A stretch of 64,000 bases of DNA from Fibrella aestuarina BUZ 2 (GTDB lineage: Bacteria > Bacteroidota > Bacteroidia > Cytophagales > Spirosomataceae): the NCBI RefSeq assembly GCF_000331105.1, contig NC_020054.1, forward strand, positions 1,539,698 through 1,603,697, written 5' to 3'. Shown piece by piece: positions 7,393 to 17,044 of the stretch. The translations under genes and the position numbers were made by a program. Below the pieces are notes generated by a model that was not told the origin of the DNA, ran no database searches, and worked only from the letters and a program-made list of their open reading frames with translations. The stretch's first letter is position 1. Each line of letters opens with the position of its first letter.

Positions 7393-8127
7393 ATGATCAA
7401 TTGCCTGATTCTGGATGACGAACACGCTGCAATCAACATCCTCAAGCGTTATGTGAACGATACCCCTTATCTTAAACTGGTTGGGGCAACGACCAACGTA
7501 TTTGAGGCGGCTGATATGCTGGAATGGGGCGGTATTGATCTGTTATTCCTTGATATTCAGATGCCGCGGCTGACAGGCCTGCAATTTCTGGATCTATATA
7601 GTGGTAATTACCGGGTAATTATGACTACTGCCTACAGTGAGTATGCACTGGAAGGATTTGAAAGAAACGTAGTTGATTATCTGCTTAAACCAATTCCATA
7701 CCAGCGGTTCCTGAAGGCCACTGAAAAGGTATTTAATCAGATTGCCCGCCCGGTCCCTGCTTCCGTAGCGGCGGAAAAAGACGAAGAGCCCGATTTCATT
7801 CTGGTCAAAACTGAACATAAGGGGAAATACCGTAAAATCGATTTAGCCGAAATCGTGTACGTTGAGGGTTTGAAAAATTACGTGTCGATTTATACGGACA
7901 AGAAAGAGCGTATAGTCACGTACATTGGCATTTCGGATCTGGAAGAGCGATTACCCGACCGGCTCTTTACCCGCGTTCACCGGTCCTATATCGTAGCTAC
8001 CCGCATGATCACGGCTATCGACGGGAACGAGATCCTGATGAAAGGAGCGCCGCGGATTCCCACGTCTGGCAAGTATAAGGAAGACTTGCTGCTGAAGTTT
8101 AGTAAACAGCTTATCCAGACTAAATAG
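7393..8127 (+). CDS. LytTR-family response regulator
   Basis: The 244-residue product has a receiver domain (acidic pocket D8-D9, phospho-acceptor D54 in FLDIQMP, T/K switch positions in TTAYSEYA and LLKPI) and a C-terminal LytTR DNA-binding domain (KYRKIDLAEIVYVEGLKNYVSI, RVHRSYIV). The ATG at 7393 is preferred to a TTG two codons earlier. It lies 108 bases after the kinase and 69 before the dehydratase gene, in the same direction, so kinase, regulator and dehydratase probably form one unit. Confidence 0.92.
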   Translation: MINCLILDDEHAAINILKRYVNDTPYLKLVGATTNVFEAADMLEWGGIDLLFLDIQMPRLTGLQFLDLYSGNYRVIMTTAYSEYALEGFERNVVDYLLKPIPYQRFLKATEKVFNQIARPVPASVAAEKDEEPDFILVKTEHKGKYRKIDLAEIVYVEGLKNYVSIYTDKKERIVTYIGISDLEERLPDRLFTRVHRSYIVATRMITAIDGNEILMKGAPRIPTSGKYKEDLLLKFSKQLIQTK

Positions 8128-8196
8128 CCCTTGCCGATCAGGGGTTTACCCGATTGATGGCTGCCGCTTCTGGCAATACGTCAGCCGATTGTTTCC

Positions 8197-11100
8197 ATGC
8201 AACTGCATCCGTTCTATGTGCTGCGTCGGCCACTGTTGCCTGTTGAGACCTATTTTCAGGTCCAACACCGACTACGGCAAGGACACGCACTGATTGATGT
8301 GCTGAAAGCCTATTATCAACACCCATACGCTCAACAAGCCCTTTTTTTTGCGTCCAGTGATGTGTACCAACAATGCCAGCAATGGTTAGCAGGTACGTTA
8401 TCGCCGTCGGATAAGGTGCAAAAGACCCTGTACCGCTACCTGATTCGGATGTCGACCCGCGCCACGCCCTTTGGCTTGTGTTCAGGGATTTCGCTGGGAA
8501 AATGGGGGACCGTATCGGGCGTTACGTTTGATGAAGCTGCACCAGTACGAACGTACCTGCGACTCGATGCAATGGCTATGCAGCAACTGTTGCACTACGT
8601 CAGTCAACTACCCGCTATCTGGCCGACGGTGCGCTACCGATCCAACACCACGACCTATGCCATTGGCGCCGATCTGCGCTACGTAGAGGCCAATCAGCAG
8701 GGGGGATTGCCCGGAAGTTACGCGTTGAGTGTCACCGACAATACGGAGTATCTGCAACAAATTCTGGAAAGAGCCCGCCACGGCGCTACGCTTCCTGACC
8801 TGATTACCCTGTTGATGCAAGACGGGATCGAGGCGGAAGACGCCCAAGGTTTTCTTGACAATCTGATTGATAATCAGCTAATCCAGTCTGAATTCGATCC
8901 GAGTCTGACGGCCCAGGATGAATTGGGACGCCTATTAGAGCGACTACGTCCATTTGCTGAGCAGCAGCCCGCCATCGACTTACTGACTGATGTCCACGAG
9001 ACGCTACGCCGCGCCAGCCCAGCCAGCAACGTACCTGACTGCCAGCGGTTAGATGAATTGCTGGCCCCCATTCTCGCTATCGAAAACCGGCTGCTGGTGC
9101 AGTGCGACACGTACTTCCCCGCCAGTCAGAACACGATTGGGGAAGCCGTGCGTGAGCAGTTGAGCCAGACACTACAGCAGATTCTGCGCCTTAGCCCAGC
9201 CGAGCAAACGTACCTGCCCACCTTCCGGGAGCGTTTCTACGAACGCTACGAAGAGCAGGAAGTGCCGCTGCTATTGGCACTTGACCCGGATATCGGCGTT
9301 GGTTACGGGGGGAGTTCGCTCACAGCCGCCTTGTTGGACGGTATCGACTGGCCCGAAATGGCCGCGGGTGACGTTCCGTTCACGGTGGCGCAACAGACGA
9401 TGCTCCGGCTTTTTACCGAAGCAATGCGCCTTGACGAACCCCGGCTGGACCTGTTGGATGCTGATCTGGCCACCCTGACCGACGGGCAACCTGAGCCTGC
9501 TTTACCGGCCAGTGGTTACTGGATGGGCCACTTGCTGGCCAGCTCAGCCGAGGCGCTCGACGCGGGCGACTGGCAGTTTCATCTGGTAGCGGGCGGGGGG
9601 CCGTCGGCGGCCAACCTGCTGGGCCGTATGGCTCACCTGGACGATGAACTGAAAGCCCAACTGCAAGCAAGCCTGCAACAGGAAGAGGCCTCGGAAGCCG
9701 ACGCCATTTGGGCCGAAATCGTCCATCTGCCCGAAGCCAAACTCGCCAACGTGCTGACCCGCCCGGCGCTGCGTTCTTACGAAATTCCGATTCTATCCGT
9801 TAGTGGCGTACCTGACGCCTATCAAATCCCGCTCGATGATCTGCTGATTTCGGCCCCGCGTGGACAACGTATTGTGCTGCGATCGAGGCGGCTGAATAAG
9901 CGGGTTATCCCCCGGCTATCGACGGCGCACAATTTCTCGATGGGGCTGGCCCACTACCGGTTTCTCTGTGATCTGCAAAAGCAGGAGGGCACCCTGCGCG
10001 TTGGCTGGGATTGGGGACCCTTGTCCTCACAGCCGTATTTGCCGCAGGTTCGTTACCGCAACGTCATCCTGAGCCGAGCGGCCTGGCAACTGACGAAAGG
10101 CGTGGCGCCAACCAGCCAAGCCGATTGGCTGGCTAGTTGGCGGAGTCGTTACCACGTGCCCCGGTATGTCGTTATGATGAATGCCGACAACGAACTACCG
10201 CTTGACCTGGAAAACGGCCTGAATGTTGAGTTGTTGGTTGACGAGTTGACTAAGCACGGCACCGTCAAACTGAAAGAGTGGCTGTTGAACGAACAGACGT
10301 GCTGGGTGGGTGGCCCAACGCAGCATTGGGTCGGTGAATTGATTCTTCCCGCCAGTTTCACCTCCAAGCGATCCGCGACAAACACGTACGCCCGAGCAAC
10401 CAGCGACGTGCAACGCATTTTTGCGCCGGGTAGCGAGTGGGTTTATCTGAAGATTGTAACGGGCGAACAGGCGAGTGAGCGGTTGCTCCTCACCGAACTA
10501 CCCATCCTGACTGAAGACCTGCGCGAAGCCGGCAGCCTGAGCCAATGGTTTTACGTTCGGTACAATCATCCCGAACCGCAGCTACGGGTACGTTTTCAGA
10601 GCTTTCCCGGTCAGGATGGGCAATTGCTGGGTCAGGTGCTGGCCTGGGTGCAACGCCTGACGGCCGACTACGGCACGCTGTATCGGGTGCAACTTGATAC
10701 GTATCAGCGGGAAGTGGAGCGGTATGGAGCCGCCCGCATAGCGCTTTGCGAAGCCTGGTTCTGCACAGAAAGCGAGATGCTGCTGCCCGTGTTGCAGCTC
10801 GTCAGTCAGGAAGGCGAAACGAGTCGGCTCTTCTATGCCTGCGCACTGGTCGATCGCCTCTTCGAAGCCTGGCAACTGCCCCTCGACCAGCGAGATGGCC
10901 TCATCACCCGACTGCGGGATGCATTCAGCCGGGAGTTTCGGGCCGATACGGCGCTGCTCGTGCAACTGGACAAGAGTTATCGGCTATACCGCCCGGTCGT
11001 CCATGACGCGCTGTCGGCGTTCGACGCCCCGGCTGAACTCGCGTCATTTGCCCCTCAGTTCCGGCAGCTGGCTAGTGAGTTACAGACTACCCTCGCCGAT

Positions 11101-11262
11101 CAGAACGAGCGTGACGACTTGCTAGCCTCGCTGATTCACATGCTCCTGAACCGCATATTCCCGACCGAGAACCGTCGACACGAGTACCTACTGTATCACC
11201 TGCTGAAGAAAGAATACACGTCGTTACTGAAGCGGAACCGCCCAGCGCCAAACCGAGCTTAG
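8197..11262 (+). CDS. Full-length LanB-type lantibiotic dehydratase
   Basis: Enzymes of this family use glutamyl-tRNA to activate Ser/Thr of a precursor peptide and then eliminate glutamate to give dehydroalanine or dehydrobutyrine. The 1021-residue product has the N-terminal glutamylation region with [14 protein letters not shown] (residues 81-94), a block found in LanB proteins, and the C-terminal SpaB_C/thiopeptide-type elimination domain from about 743 ([26 protein letters not shown]) to the end, with the conserved HMLLNR near residue 985. Both halves are present, so it is not a short ligase-type LanB. The stop overlaps that of the convergent rocD. Its likely substrates are the six precursors 2 kb upstream. 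Confidence 0.93.
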   Translation: MQLHPFYVLRRPLLPVETYFQVQHRLRQGHALIDVLKAYYQHPYAQQALFFASSDVYQQCQQWLAGTLSPSDKVQKTLYRYLIRMSTRATPFGLCSGISLGKWGTVSGVTFDEAAPVRTYLRLDAMAMQQLLHYVSQLPAIWPTVRYRSNTTTYAIGADLRYVEANQQGGLPGSYALSVTDNTEYLQQILERARHGATLPDLITLLMQDGIEAEDAQGFLDNLIDNQLIQSEFDPSLTAQDELGRLLERLRPFAEQQPAIDLLTDVHETLRRASPASNVPDCQRLDELLAPILAIENRLLVQCDTYFPASQNTIGEAVREQLSQTLQQILRLSPAEQTYLPTFRERFYERYEEQEVPLLLALDPDIGVGYGGSSLTAALLDGIDWPEMAAGDVPFTVAQQTMLRLFTEAMRLDEPRLDLLDADLATLTDGQPEPALPASGYWMGHLLASSAEALDAGDWQFHLVAGGGPSAANLLGRMAHLDDELKAQLQASLQQEEASEADAIWAEIVHLPEAKLANVLTRPALRSYEIPILSVSGVPDAYQIPLDDLLISAPRGQRIVLRSRRLNKRVIPRLSTAHNFSMGLAHYRFLCDLQKQEGTLRVGWDWGPLSSQPYLPQVRYRNVILSRAAWQLTKGVAPTSQADWLASWRSRYHVPRYVVMMNADNELPLDLENGLNVELLVDELTKHGTVKLKEWLLNEQTCWVGGPTQHWVGELILPASFTSKRSATNTYARATSDVQRIFAPGSEWVYLKIVTGEQASERLLLTELPILTEDLREAGSLSQWFYVRYNHPEPQLRVRFQSFPGQDGQLLGQVLAWVQRLTADYGTLYRVQLDTYQREVERYGAARIALCEAWFCTESEMLLPVLQLVSQEGETSRLFYACALVDRLFEAWQLPLDQRDGLITRLRDAFSREFRADTALLVQLDKSYRLYRPVVHDALSAFDAPAELASFAPQFRQLASELQTTLADQNERDDLLASLIHMLLNRIFPTENRRHEYLLYHLLKKEYTSLLKRNRPAPNRA

Positions 11263-12509
11263 AAAGCCCGGATGGTTTGCTCGATAATGTCGCAGGCCTC
11301 GTTCATCTGGGCTTCGGTAATCACGAGCGGTGGGGCAAAACGGATCTTGTCACCATGGGTGGGTTTGCAAAGCAGCCCGTTGTCGCGGAAGCGGAGGCAA
11401 AGCTCCCAGGCCGTTTCTTCCCCAAACTCGGGGCGCTCACTGATGACAATGGCGTTGAGCAACCCTTTGCCACGTACCTGACGGATCAGATCGGTTTCGG
11501 CCGCCAGCGCGTTTAGTCGGCTGCGGAAGAGTTGGCCCATCGCCTCGGCATTCTCCGCCAATCGCTCGTCGCGCACCACGTCGAGCGCCGCTACGGCTAC
11601 CGCACAGCCCAGCGGGTTGCCGCCAAAGGTGCTGCCGTGTTCACCAGGCCGGATCGTCAGCATGATTTCGTCAGACGCCAGCACGGCCGATACGGGCATA
11701 ACCCCACCCGACAGTGCTTTCCCCAGTACCAGAATATCGGGTTTCACGTCTTCGTGGTCGCAGGCAAGGCGGCGTCCCGTACGGCCGATGCCCGTTTGCA
11801 CCTCGTCGGCAATGAAAAGGACATTGTATTGGGTGCAAAGGGCCCGTACCCCGCGCAGGTAACCATCGGAGGGTACCAATACGCCCGCTTCGCCCTGAAT
11901 GGGCTCGACCATGAAACCGGCAATGTTCGGGTCGGCAGCAAACGTAGCTTCCAGCGCAGCGAGGTCATCATAAGGCACCAAGACGTACCCAGGCAACAGG
12001 GGGCCGTAGTCGTTGGTGCTGCTGGGATCGGTCGACGACGAAATGGCGGCGAGCGTACGTCCCCAGAAATTGCCGGTTGCGTAAACCGTTTTGGCCTGGT
12101 CCTGCGCGATACCTTTCACTTTGTAGGCCCATTTTCGCGTCAGTTTCAGGGCCGTTTCGCCAGCTTCCACGCCTGAGTTCATCATTAGCACCTTATCAAA
12201 GCCAAAATACTCGCAGAGGTATTTCTCGGCCTTGCCCAACTGATCGTTATGAAACGCCCGCGACGTGAGCGTCAGCCGCCCGGCCTGTTCAATCAGGGCC
12301 TTGATAATACGTGGATGGCAATGGCCCTGACTAACAGCACTGTAGGCCGACAGGAAATCGTAATAACGCCGCCCGTCCACATCCCACACAAACACTCCCT
12401 CGCCCCGCGTCAAGACAACGGGTAGCGGATGGTAGTTGTGAGCGCCATACTGGTCTTCAAGTTGAATGGCCTGTTCGGCGAGTGAGGTTATCAGCGTGGT
12501 GGTGGTCAT
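11259..12509 (-). CDS. rocD: Ornithine aminotransferase
   Basis: This class III PLP aminotransferase converts ornithine and 2-oxoglutarate to glutamate-5-semialdehyde and glutamate. The 416-residue product has the N-terminal [13 protein letters not shown] typical of ornithine aminotransferases, the cofactor-binding [12 protein letters not shown] and the PLP lysine in [14 protein letters not shown]. The [15 protein letters not shown] block is also intact. The stop codon overlaps the dehydratase stop by three bases, with no terminator between them. It has no functional link to the RiPP genes. Confidence 0.95.
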   Translation of the reverse strand: MTTTTLITSLAEQAIQLEDQYGAHNYHPLPVVLTRGEGVFVWDVDGRRYYDFLSAYSAVSQGHCHPRIIKALIEQAGRLTLTSRAFHNDQLGKAEKYLCEYFGFDKVLMMNSGVEAGETALKLTRKWAYKVKGIAQDQAKTVYATGNFWGRTLAAISSSTDPSSTNDYGPLLPGYVLVPYDDLAALEATFAADPNIAGFMVEPIQGEAGVLVPSDGYLRGVRALCTQYNVLFIADEVQTGIGRTGRRLACDHEDVKPDILVLGKALSGGVMPVSAVLASDEIMLTIRPGEHGSTFGGNPLGCAVAVAALDVVRDERLAENAEAMGQLFRSRLNALAAETDLIRQVRGKGLLNAIVISERPEFGEETAWELCLRFRDNGLLCKPTHGDKIRFAPPLVITEAQMNEACDIIEQTIRAF

Positions 12510-12616
12510 AATTTAACTCTGTTTTAATGTCGCTCCGTGTGTATACGTCAAAACCATAAGCGTAAACACGGCGTTTGTTTTTCAAAGCTATTCAAAAAAG
12601 TAGCCGCCGTACTAGT

Positions 12617-12787
12617 ATGCAGGGAGAAGGAAGCAAGAAACGAAAAATCGTCGGTTTGGCCGATGAAGACTACTACTTTACCGAGGAAGGCTTCGTTGTT
12701 TTCACGGCAGCTTACCACCTGAAGCGGGGCTATTGCTGCAAAAACGGGTGTCGCCATTGCCCTTACGGCTTTAAAAAGGAAAAATAA
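12617..12787 (+). CDS. DUF5522-family Cys-rich small protein
   Basis: The 56-residue product has DEDYYFTEEGFVVFTAAYHL then RGYCCKNGCRHCPYG, the motif of DUF5522, a small Bacteroidota family of unknown function. Four Cys and one His in CCxxGCxHCP suggest a metal site. The ATG at 12617 was chosen because conserved sequence begins soon after; an upstream ATG at 12575 adds a basic, unconserved stretch. It lies 60 bases upstream of rpmB. Confidence 0.82.
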   Translation: MQGEGSKKRKIVGLADEDYYFTEEGFVVFTAAYHLKRGYCCKNGCRHCPYGFKKEK

Positions 12788-12847
12788 TTTGCACATCCCC
12801 AGGCTTTTCACCAATTTTGCACCCTCATACGGAAAACGAGTACGGTC

Positions 12848-13087
12848 ATGGCCAGAGTTTGTCAAATTACAGGAAAGCGGACGCAGGTTGGTAACAATGT
12901 ATCGCACGCCAACAATAGAACGAAACGTAAATTCTATCCCAACCTTCAGACGAAGCGGTTCTTTGTTGAATCGACGGGCGAGTGGATTACGTTGAAAGTT
13001 TCTACGTCGGCCATCAAGACCATCAATAAAAAAGGTCTGGAAGCGACTTTGCTCGATGCCTACAAGAAAGGCACACTGTCGGCGTAA
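12848..13087 (+). CDS. rpmB: 50S ribosomal protein L28
   Basis: The 79-residue product begins [22 protein letters not shown] and contains [14 protein letters not shown], both classic for L28. The length is normal. In many Bacteroidota rpmB is followed by rpmG and a DUF4295 gene; here a terminator follows at once, so rpmB ends its unit. Confidence 0.97.
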   Translation: MARVCQITGKRTQVGNNVSHANNRTKRKFYPNLQTKRFFVESTGEWITLKVSTSAIKTINKKGLEATLLDAYKKGTLSA

Positions 13088-13122
13088 CCGACCGGAGCAC
13101 TCAATCTGTGCCCGTCCGACAT

Positions 13123-13156
13123 AGCCTCTCTCCTGATGGAGGGAGGCTTCTTTTTT
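13123..13156 (+). terminator. Intrinsic terminator after rpmB
   Basis: AGCCTCTCTCC pairs with GGAGGGAGGCT (one wobble) around a TGAT loop and is followed by TCTTTTTT. This is a strong rho-independent terminator. Confidence 0.92.
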
Positions 13157-13173
13157 GCCGGTAAACCAATGGC

Positions 13174-14433
13174 TTAGATAATACGCTTGAGGGCAAACTG
13201 AGCCACGACAATACTGCCATTTCGGCGCACCACGAGCGTTACTTCTTTGCCTTCGCCCCGTTGCAGCGTTTTATAGATATCACTGATGTTGAGCGTATTC
13301 ACGCTGTCGTTGTTGACAAAGACGAGTTCGTCGCCTTCCAGCAGCCCCGCCTGATCGGCGGGTGATTCGGCCACAATTTTCTCGATGTAATACGTCCGGA
13401 AATTTTGCCCCTTGGCGCGGAGTTCCATACCACTCATGTCGTGCTCAAAACGCTCACGTAGCAATCGTTTCACGGGCTTCAGCACGATATATTGCTCCGG
13501 GTAATTGAACGTCACGGTAAATCGGCGGAGCAGTTCGCACCCAATATTGCCCTGCCGGTCGGAGGCGTTGACGAGCTTCATACCAAACGAGGTACTATCG
13601 GGAAAAGAGGCTATGATCTGTTGCAACTCGTGCCGCCCCACCTTCAGGCCCTGTATGCGGCCCAAACTACCGTTGATAACGCCGTTGAGCCCGCGCCCCA
13701 GCTGCGCCCGGATCACTTTTTCGGGTAGGGGCAGGGCGCAGGTACTGGGTTGCCCGTCGAGCATCAAGGCATGGCCCGCGCCGGTATCGAGTACCACGCG
13801 CAGGGGCACGCTGCGTTCGCCGGGCAGCATGGCCACCACGTCCAAGTAAGGCTTAGTGTTCTGAATGACGATCGGATAGCGATCGCCAAAGCGGCGTTTG
13901 TAGGTGTATTTCTTCGGCTTGGTAAGGGTCAGTTCGCGGTTGATGAAATCGATCGAGACCACGAAATTGTTGAAGAGGTCGTAGCCGAAGATGCCGTGTA
14001 CGGGCACACCCACATACTCCGAAAGTTTGAGGATGTCATCGTCGAGCAAAACCAGGTTCTGATGCGAGGCGCGCATGTGTCCCATCGACAGTTCATTATC
14101 GATCGCGATTGAAGCCGTCAGTTGGGCGCCCTCGCCCACACCTGATAGTTTCACTTTGCGCGACAGTTGAAGCCGCTGCCGATTTAGTGCCTTAGGGTCG
14201 GTAATGATGGTATTACTGACACCGGTGTCCAGAATGAAATTCAGCGTATCGGAATTATTAACCTGCATCTTCACCAGGATGAGGTTGGAGTGCAGTTGAA
14301 AAGGCAGACGCGTAAACGACCGGCCGCCGGCCAGATAAAAACCGAAGTGGTCTTTTTCGGGCTTTGGTTTGTCGGTAGCCCACGCCGACCCACTCACGTA
14401 GAGGATAGCAATCAATAGGCTCAGCGTTTTCAT
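13174..14433 (-). CDS. Exported retropepsin-like aspartic protease with PDZ domain
   Basis: The 419-residue product has a signal peptide ending near GSAWA (residue 19). Two retropepsin-type half-sites are visible, FILDTGVSNTI (about 66-76) and VVLDTGAGHAL (about 211-221), which would form one active site within a single chain or two domains. A C-terminal PDZ domain carries SPADQAGLLEGDELVFVNN (about 357-375). Bacteroidota have many such 'aspartyl protease family' proteins of unknown substrate. It is convergent with rpmB. Confidence 0.85.
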   Translation of the reverse strand: MKTLSLLIAILYVSGSAWATDKPKPEKDHFGFYLAGGRSFTRLPFQLHSNLILVKMQVNNSDTLNFILDTGVSNTIITDPKALNRQRLQLSRKVKLSGVGEGAQLTASIAIDNELSMGHMRASHQNLVLLDDDILKLSEYVGVPVHGIFGYDLFNNFVVSIDFINRELTLTKPKKYTYKRRFGDRYPIVIQNTKPYLDVVAMLPGERSVPLRVVLDTGAGHALMLDGQPSTCALPLPEKVIRAQLGRGLNGVINGSLGRIQGLKVGRHELQQIIASFPDSTSFGMKLVNASDRQGNIGCELLRRFTVTFNYPEQYIVLKPVKRLLRERFEHDMSGMELRAKGQNFRTYYIEKIVAESPADQAGLLEGDELVFVNNDSVNTLNISDIYKTLQRGEGKEVTLVVRRNGSIVVAQFALKRII

Positions 14434-14644
14434 GATGAGTGTGTAGAATGTACCAGTAAATTATTATAAAAAAACCATATAATCTACAAAAAGTTAGCGA
14501 TGAAGCGACTGATTGCCAACCGGTTCGGCGGTTTAGGCGAAAGGTTTTAGTTTTGGGCTCCGAAACAGTGATTTGGCCTCCCTGAGACAACGTACCCAGG
14601 TGCTACAGACCCGGTTTCTGTTCGGTAGTTCAAACCAAAGATGT

Positions 14645-15406
14645 ATGCGTAAGAAGATTGTTGCAGGCAACTGGAAAATGAATAAGACGGCCGACGAAGG
14701 CCTTGCCCTGGTGTCGGAAGTGGTCAACATGGTCAATGCTGAAGTGACCGGCGACGTAACGGTTGTGCTGTGCCCCCCCGCCCTTTACCTAACCACCTAC
14801 AAGCCGTACCTGACAGGCAATAAGCTGGCCCTGGGTGCGCAGAACTGCCACGAGAAAGCGTCGGGTGCTTATACCGGTGAGATTTCGGCCCCCATGCTCA
14901 AATCGATCGGTGTAGACTACGTCATTCTGGGCCATAGCGAGCGGCGCCAGTATTTTGGCGAAACCAATGCGCAACTGGCCGAGAAAGTAAACAGCGCCCT
15001 CGAAAACGGCCTGACGCCGATCTTCTGCTGCGGCGAGTCGCTGGAGATGCGCGAGAACGGCGATTACCTCGGCTTCGTAAAAGCCCAGATTACCGAAAGC
15101 CTGTTTCACCTGACCGACGAGCAGATTACGAAAGTTGTGATTGCCTACGAACCCATCTGGGCGATCGGGACGGGCCTCACCGCTACGTCGGCACAGGCGC
15201 AGGACATGCACTTCGAACTGCGGCAACACCTGGCTGGCCAATACGGCGATGCGGTTGCGCAGGAAATCAGCATTCTGTACGGTGGTAGCGCCAACGCCCA
15301 GAACGCCGCTGAACTCTTCGCCCAGCCCGATGTAGACGGTGGCCTGATTGGCGGCGCCTCGCTCAAATCGCGCGATTTCGTTACCGTCGTGAAAGCAAGA
15401 GCTTAA
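14645..15406 (+). CDS. tpiA: Triosephosphate isomerase
   Basis: This glycolytic enzyme interconverts dihydroxyacetone phosphate and glyceraldehyde-3-phosphate. The 253-residue product has the substrate lysine in AGNWKMNK, the catalytic His in ILGHSERRQYFGE, the catalytic Glu in VIAYEPIWAIGTG, and the phosphate loop YGGSANAQNA. The frame is open to 14573, but the ATG at 14645 gives the standard MRKKIVAGNWKMN start; an ATG at 14641 is out of frame and stops after three codons. Confidence 0.97.
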   Translation: MRKKIVAGNWKMNKTADEGLALVSEVVNMVNAEVTGDVTVVLCPPALYLTTYKPYLTGNKLALGAQNCHEKASGAYTGEISAPMLKSIGVDYVILGHSERRQYFGETNAQLAEKVNSALENGLTPIFCCGESLEMRENGDYLGFVKAQITESLFHLTDEQITKVVIAYEPIWAIGTGLTATSAQAQDMHFELRQHLAGQYGDAVAQEISILYGGSANAQNAAELFAQPDVDGGLIGGASLKSRDFVTVVKARA

Positions 15407-15415
15407 CGAATTAAG

Positions 15416-15472
15416 AGTTATGAACCATGAATGACGAAATAATACCAGTGTTGTATTTCATCGTTCATAACT
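15416..15472. repeat. Imperfect hairpin between tpiA and the cupin gene
   Basis: AGTTATGAACCATGAATGACGAAAT (25 bases, given here by its ends AGTTATGAAC and ACGAAAT) at 15416-15440 pairs with ATTTCATCGTTCATAACT at 15455-15472 with a bulge. It may end the tpiA transcript or reduce read-through into the next gene. Confidence 0.65.
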
Positions 15473-15485
15473 CCTATTTGACACC

Positions 15486-15992
15486 ATGACCGCTGCCGAG
15501 TACATACAGGCGTTTGCCATGGCGCCTCATCCCGAAGGTGGCTATTATGCCGAAACCTACCGGGCTGCGGAGCAGGTTGCCCAGGCGGCGTTGCCCGATC
15601 GCTTTTCGGGTGATCGGCCTTTTAGTACGGCTATCTATTTTTTGCTGGAAAATCAGCACCGTTCTACCCTGCACCGGATCCAGAGCGACGAGGCCTGGCA
15701 TTTTTACGCGGGCGGCCCCCTCAACGTCTATGTGATTGAGCCAACGTCAGGTACGTTGTCGGTAATCCGGTTGGGCAATCGGCCCGATCGGGGAGAGGTT
15801 TTTCAGGCAGTTGTGCCGGCGGGGTGCTGGTTTGGGTCTAAGCCCGTTGGTGAAGCCGACACGCCTCCGTTTTCTCTGGTCGGTTGCACAGTCGCGCCCG
15901 GCTTTGATTTCGCCGACTTCGTCCTCGCCGACCCCGCGGCCATGCTGACCCAATTCCCGCAACACAGCGAAGTAATTGAGTTACTTCGGTGA
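15486..15992 (+). CDS. DUF985-family cupin protein
   Basis: The 168-residue product has the family blocks MAPHPEGGYYAETYR, FSTAIYFLL, HRIQSDEAWHFYAGGPL and a late GCTVAPGFDFADFVLA. DUF985 proteins are single-domain cupins related to sugar epimerases; their activity is mostly unknown. The gene is followed by a 41-bp hairpin shared with the convergent neighbour. Confidence 0.88.
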   Translation: MTAAEYIQAFAMAPHPEGGYYAETYRAAEQVAQAALPDRFSGDRPFSTAIYFLLENQHRSTLHRIQSDEAWHFYAGGPLNVYVIEPTSGTLSVIRLGNRPDRGEVFQAVVPAGCWFGSKPVGEADTPPFSLVGCTVAPGFDFADFVLADPAAMLTQFPQHSEVIELLR

Positions 15993-16008
15993 GGATTGGT
16001 ACCTTCAC

Positions 16009-16100
16009 AATGTATAATGAACAATGTAGGATGTACAATGAGCTGACGCGTCTGTTCTTGCGTCAGCTCATTGTACATCCTACATTGTTCATTATACATT
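16009..16100. terminator. Perfect 41-bp inverted repeat between convergent genes
   Basis: The 41 bases at 16009-16049 pair perfectly with 16060-16100 around a 10-base loop. The right arm abuts the stop codon of the DUF1080 gene. There is no long T-run, so it is a long hairpin acting on both converging transcripts, or a mobile palindrome that has settled at a gene end. The outer part (AATGTATAATGAACAATG) is AT-rich; the tip (GAGCTGACGC) is GC-rich. Confidence 0.85.
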
Positions 16101-16873
16101 CAAAAATTAGTATCAGCTTTTTGCAGGTTTAGCGGCTGAATCCAGATGTTGCGGTACATCACGTTATGGCCTTCAGCCTGTAGTTTCAGGCCGCCGGGTG
16201 TGTCGGTGATGCCTTTGCCGCCGTCGTTTCCGCCATCGATCCCTGAGTTTGGCCCGCCCCATACCTGATTGATCGGCTGGTTGGTGTGCACCTTCTTCCC
16301 GTTGAAATACATAGTCACCATAGCTGGCTGGGTACGTTTCCCATTCTCGAAGCGAGCAGCCCGGAACACGATGTCGTAGGCATTCCACTTACCAAGGCCG
16401 TTGTACGCATAATACGGGGAGGGCGATTCGTTGATGACCGCGGCCATGCCGTGGCTGGTGGTATCGCCGTCGAGCACCTGAATCTCGTAGCGGCATTGCA
16501 GATAAACGCCGCTGTTGCCCCCCGCTTCCGGGATAAAGAATTCAACGTGGATACGGGCGTCTTTAAACTCATCGTTCGTGACAATATCCGCCGCGCCGTA
16601 TTTGCCACCCGCCGAAGCTGGGTCGTTGCTGCTCACGGCAGTGCCTTTGCCCGTTGGGTCGGGTACGATCTGCCATTTGATGGGAGGCGTAGCGGCCAGG
16701 CGGGGTCCTTTCCAATACGTCCATTTCTGGTCGAGCATCTGGCGGGTACCGTCGAAGTAAACGGTAGCTCCTTTGGGTGCTTTGGTACCCACGCCAACCT
16801 GGGCCTGAGCAGTGGTGAGCGCGCCAAGGAATAAAGCCAGCGCGAGGCGATAAGAGGCAGAATACGATTTCAT
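16100..16873 (-). CDS. Exported DUF1080 (3-keto-disaccharide hydrolase-type) protein
   Basis: The 257-residue product starts at 16873, giving a signal peptide that ends at AQAQ (about residue 25). The frame is open further but has no sensible upstream start. It has the concanavalin-like DUF1080 fold markers FKDARIHVEFFIP, GNSGVYLQCRYEIQVLD and KWNAYDIVFRAARF. Members of this family are linked to hydrolysis of 3-keto-glycosides. It is not next to oxidoreductase genes here, unlike the second DUF1080 gene at 47962. Confidence 0.87.
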   Translation of the reverse strand: MKSYSASYRLALALFLGALTTAQAQVGVGTKAPKGATVYFDGTRQMLDQKWTYWKGPRLAATPPIKWQIVPDPTGKGTAVSSNDPASAGGKYGAADIVTNDEFKDARIHVEFFIPEAGGNSGVYLQCRYEIQVLDGDTTSHGMAAVINESPSPYYAYNGLGKWNAYDIVFRAARFENGKRTQPAMVTMYFNGKKVHTNQPINQVWGGPNSGIDGGNDGGKGITDTPGGLKLQAEGHNVMYRNIWIQPLNLQKADTNF

Positions 16874-17044
16874 ACAGACACGATTAGAACGAGCCCAGCC
16901 GGTTGGGCCGACGCTGTCTGAGCAAAAGCAGCCAGCGTCGGCTTTATAACGCTTTTGTACGATCCCGAAAAAAGAGTGACGAACGTACCCAGCGTTTGGG
17001 AGCGGCCTCTCGTCTTTGGCAAAAAGCACAAAACAGCGCAGGCC

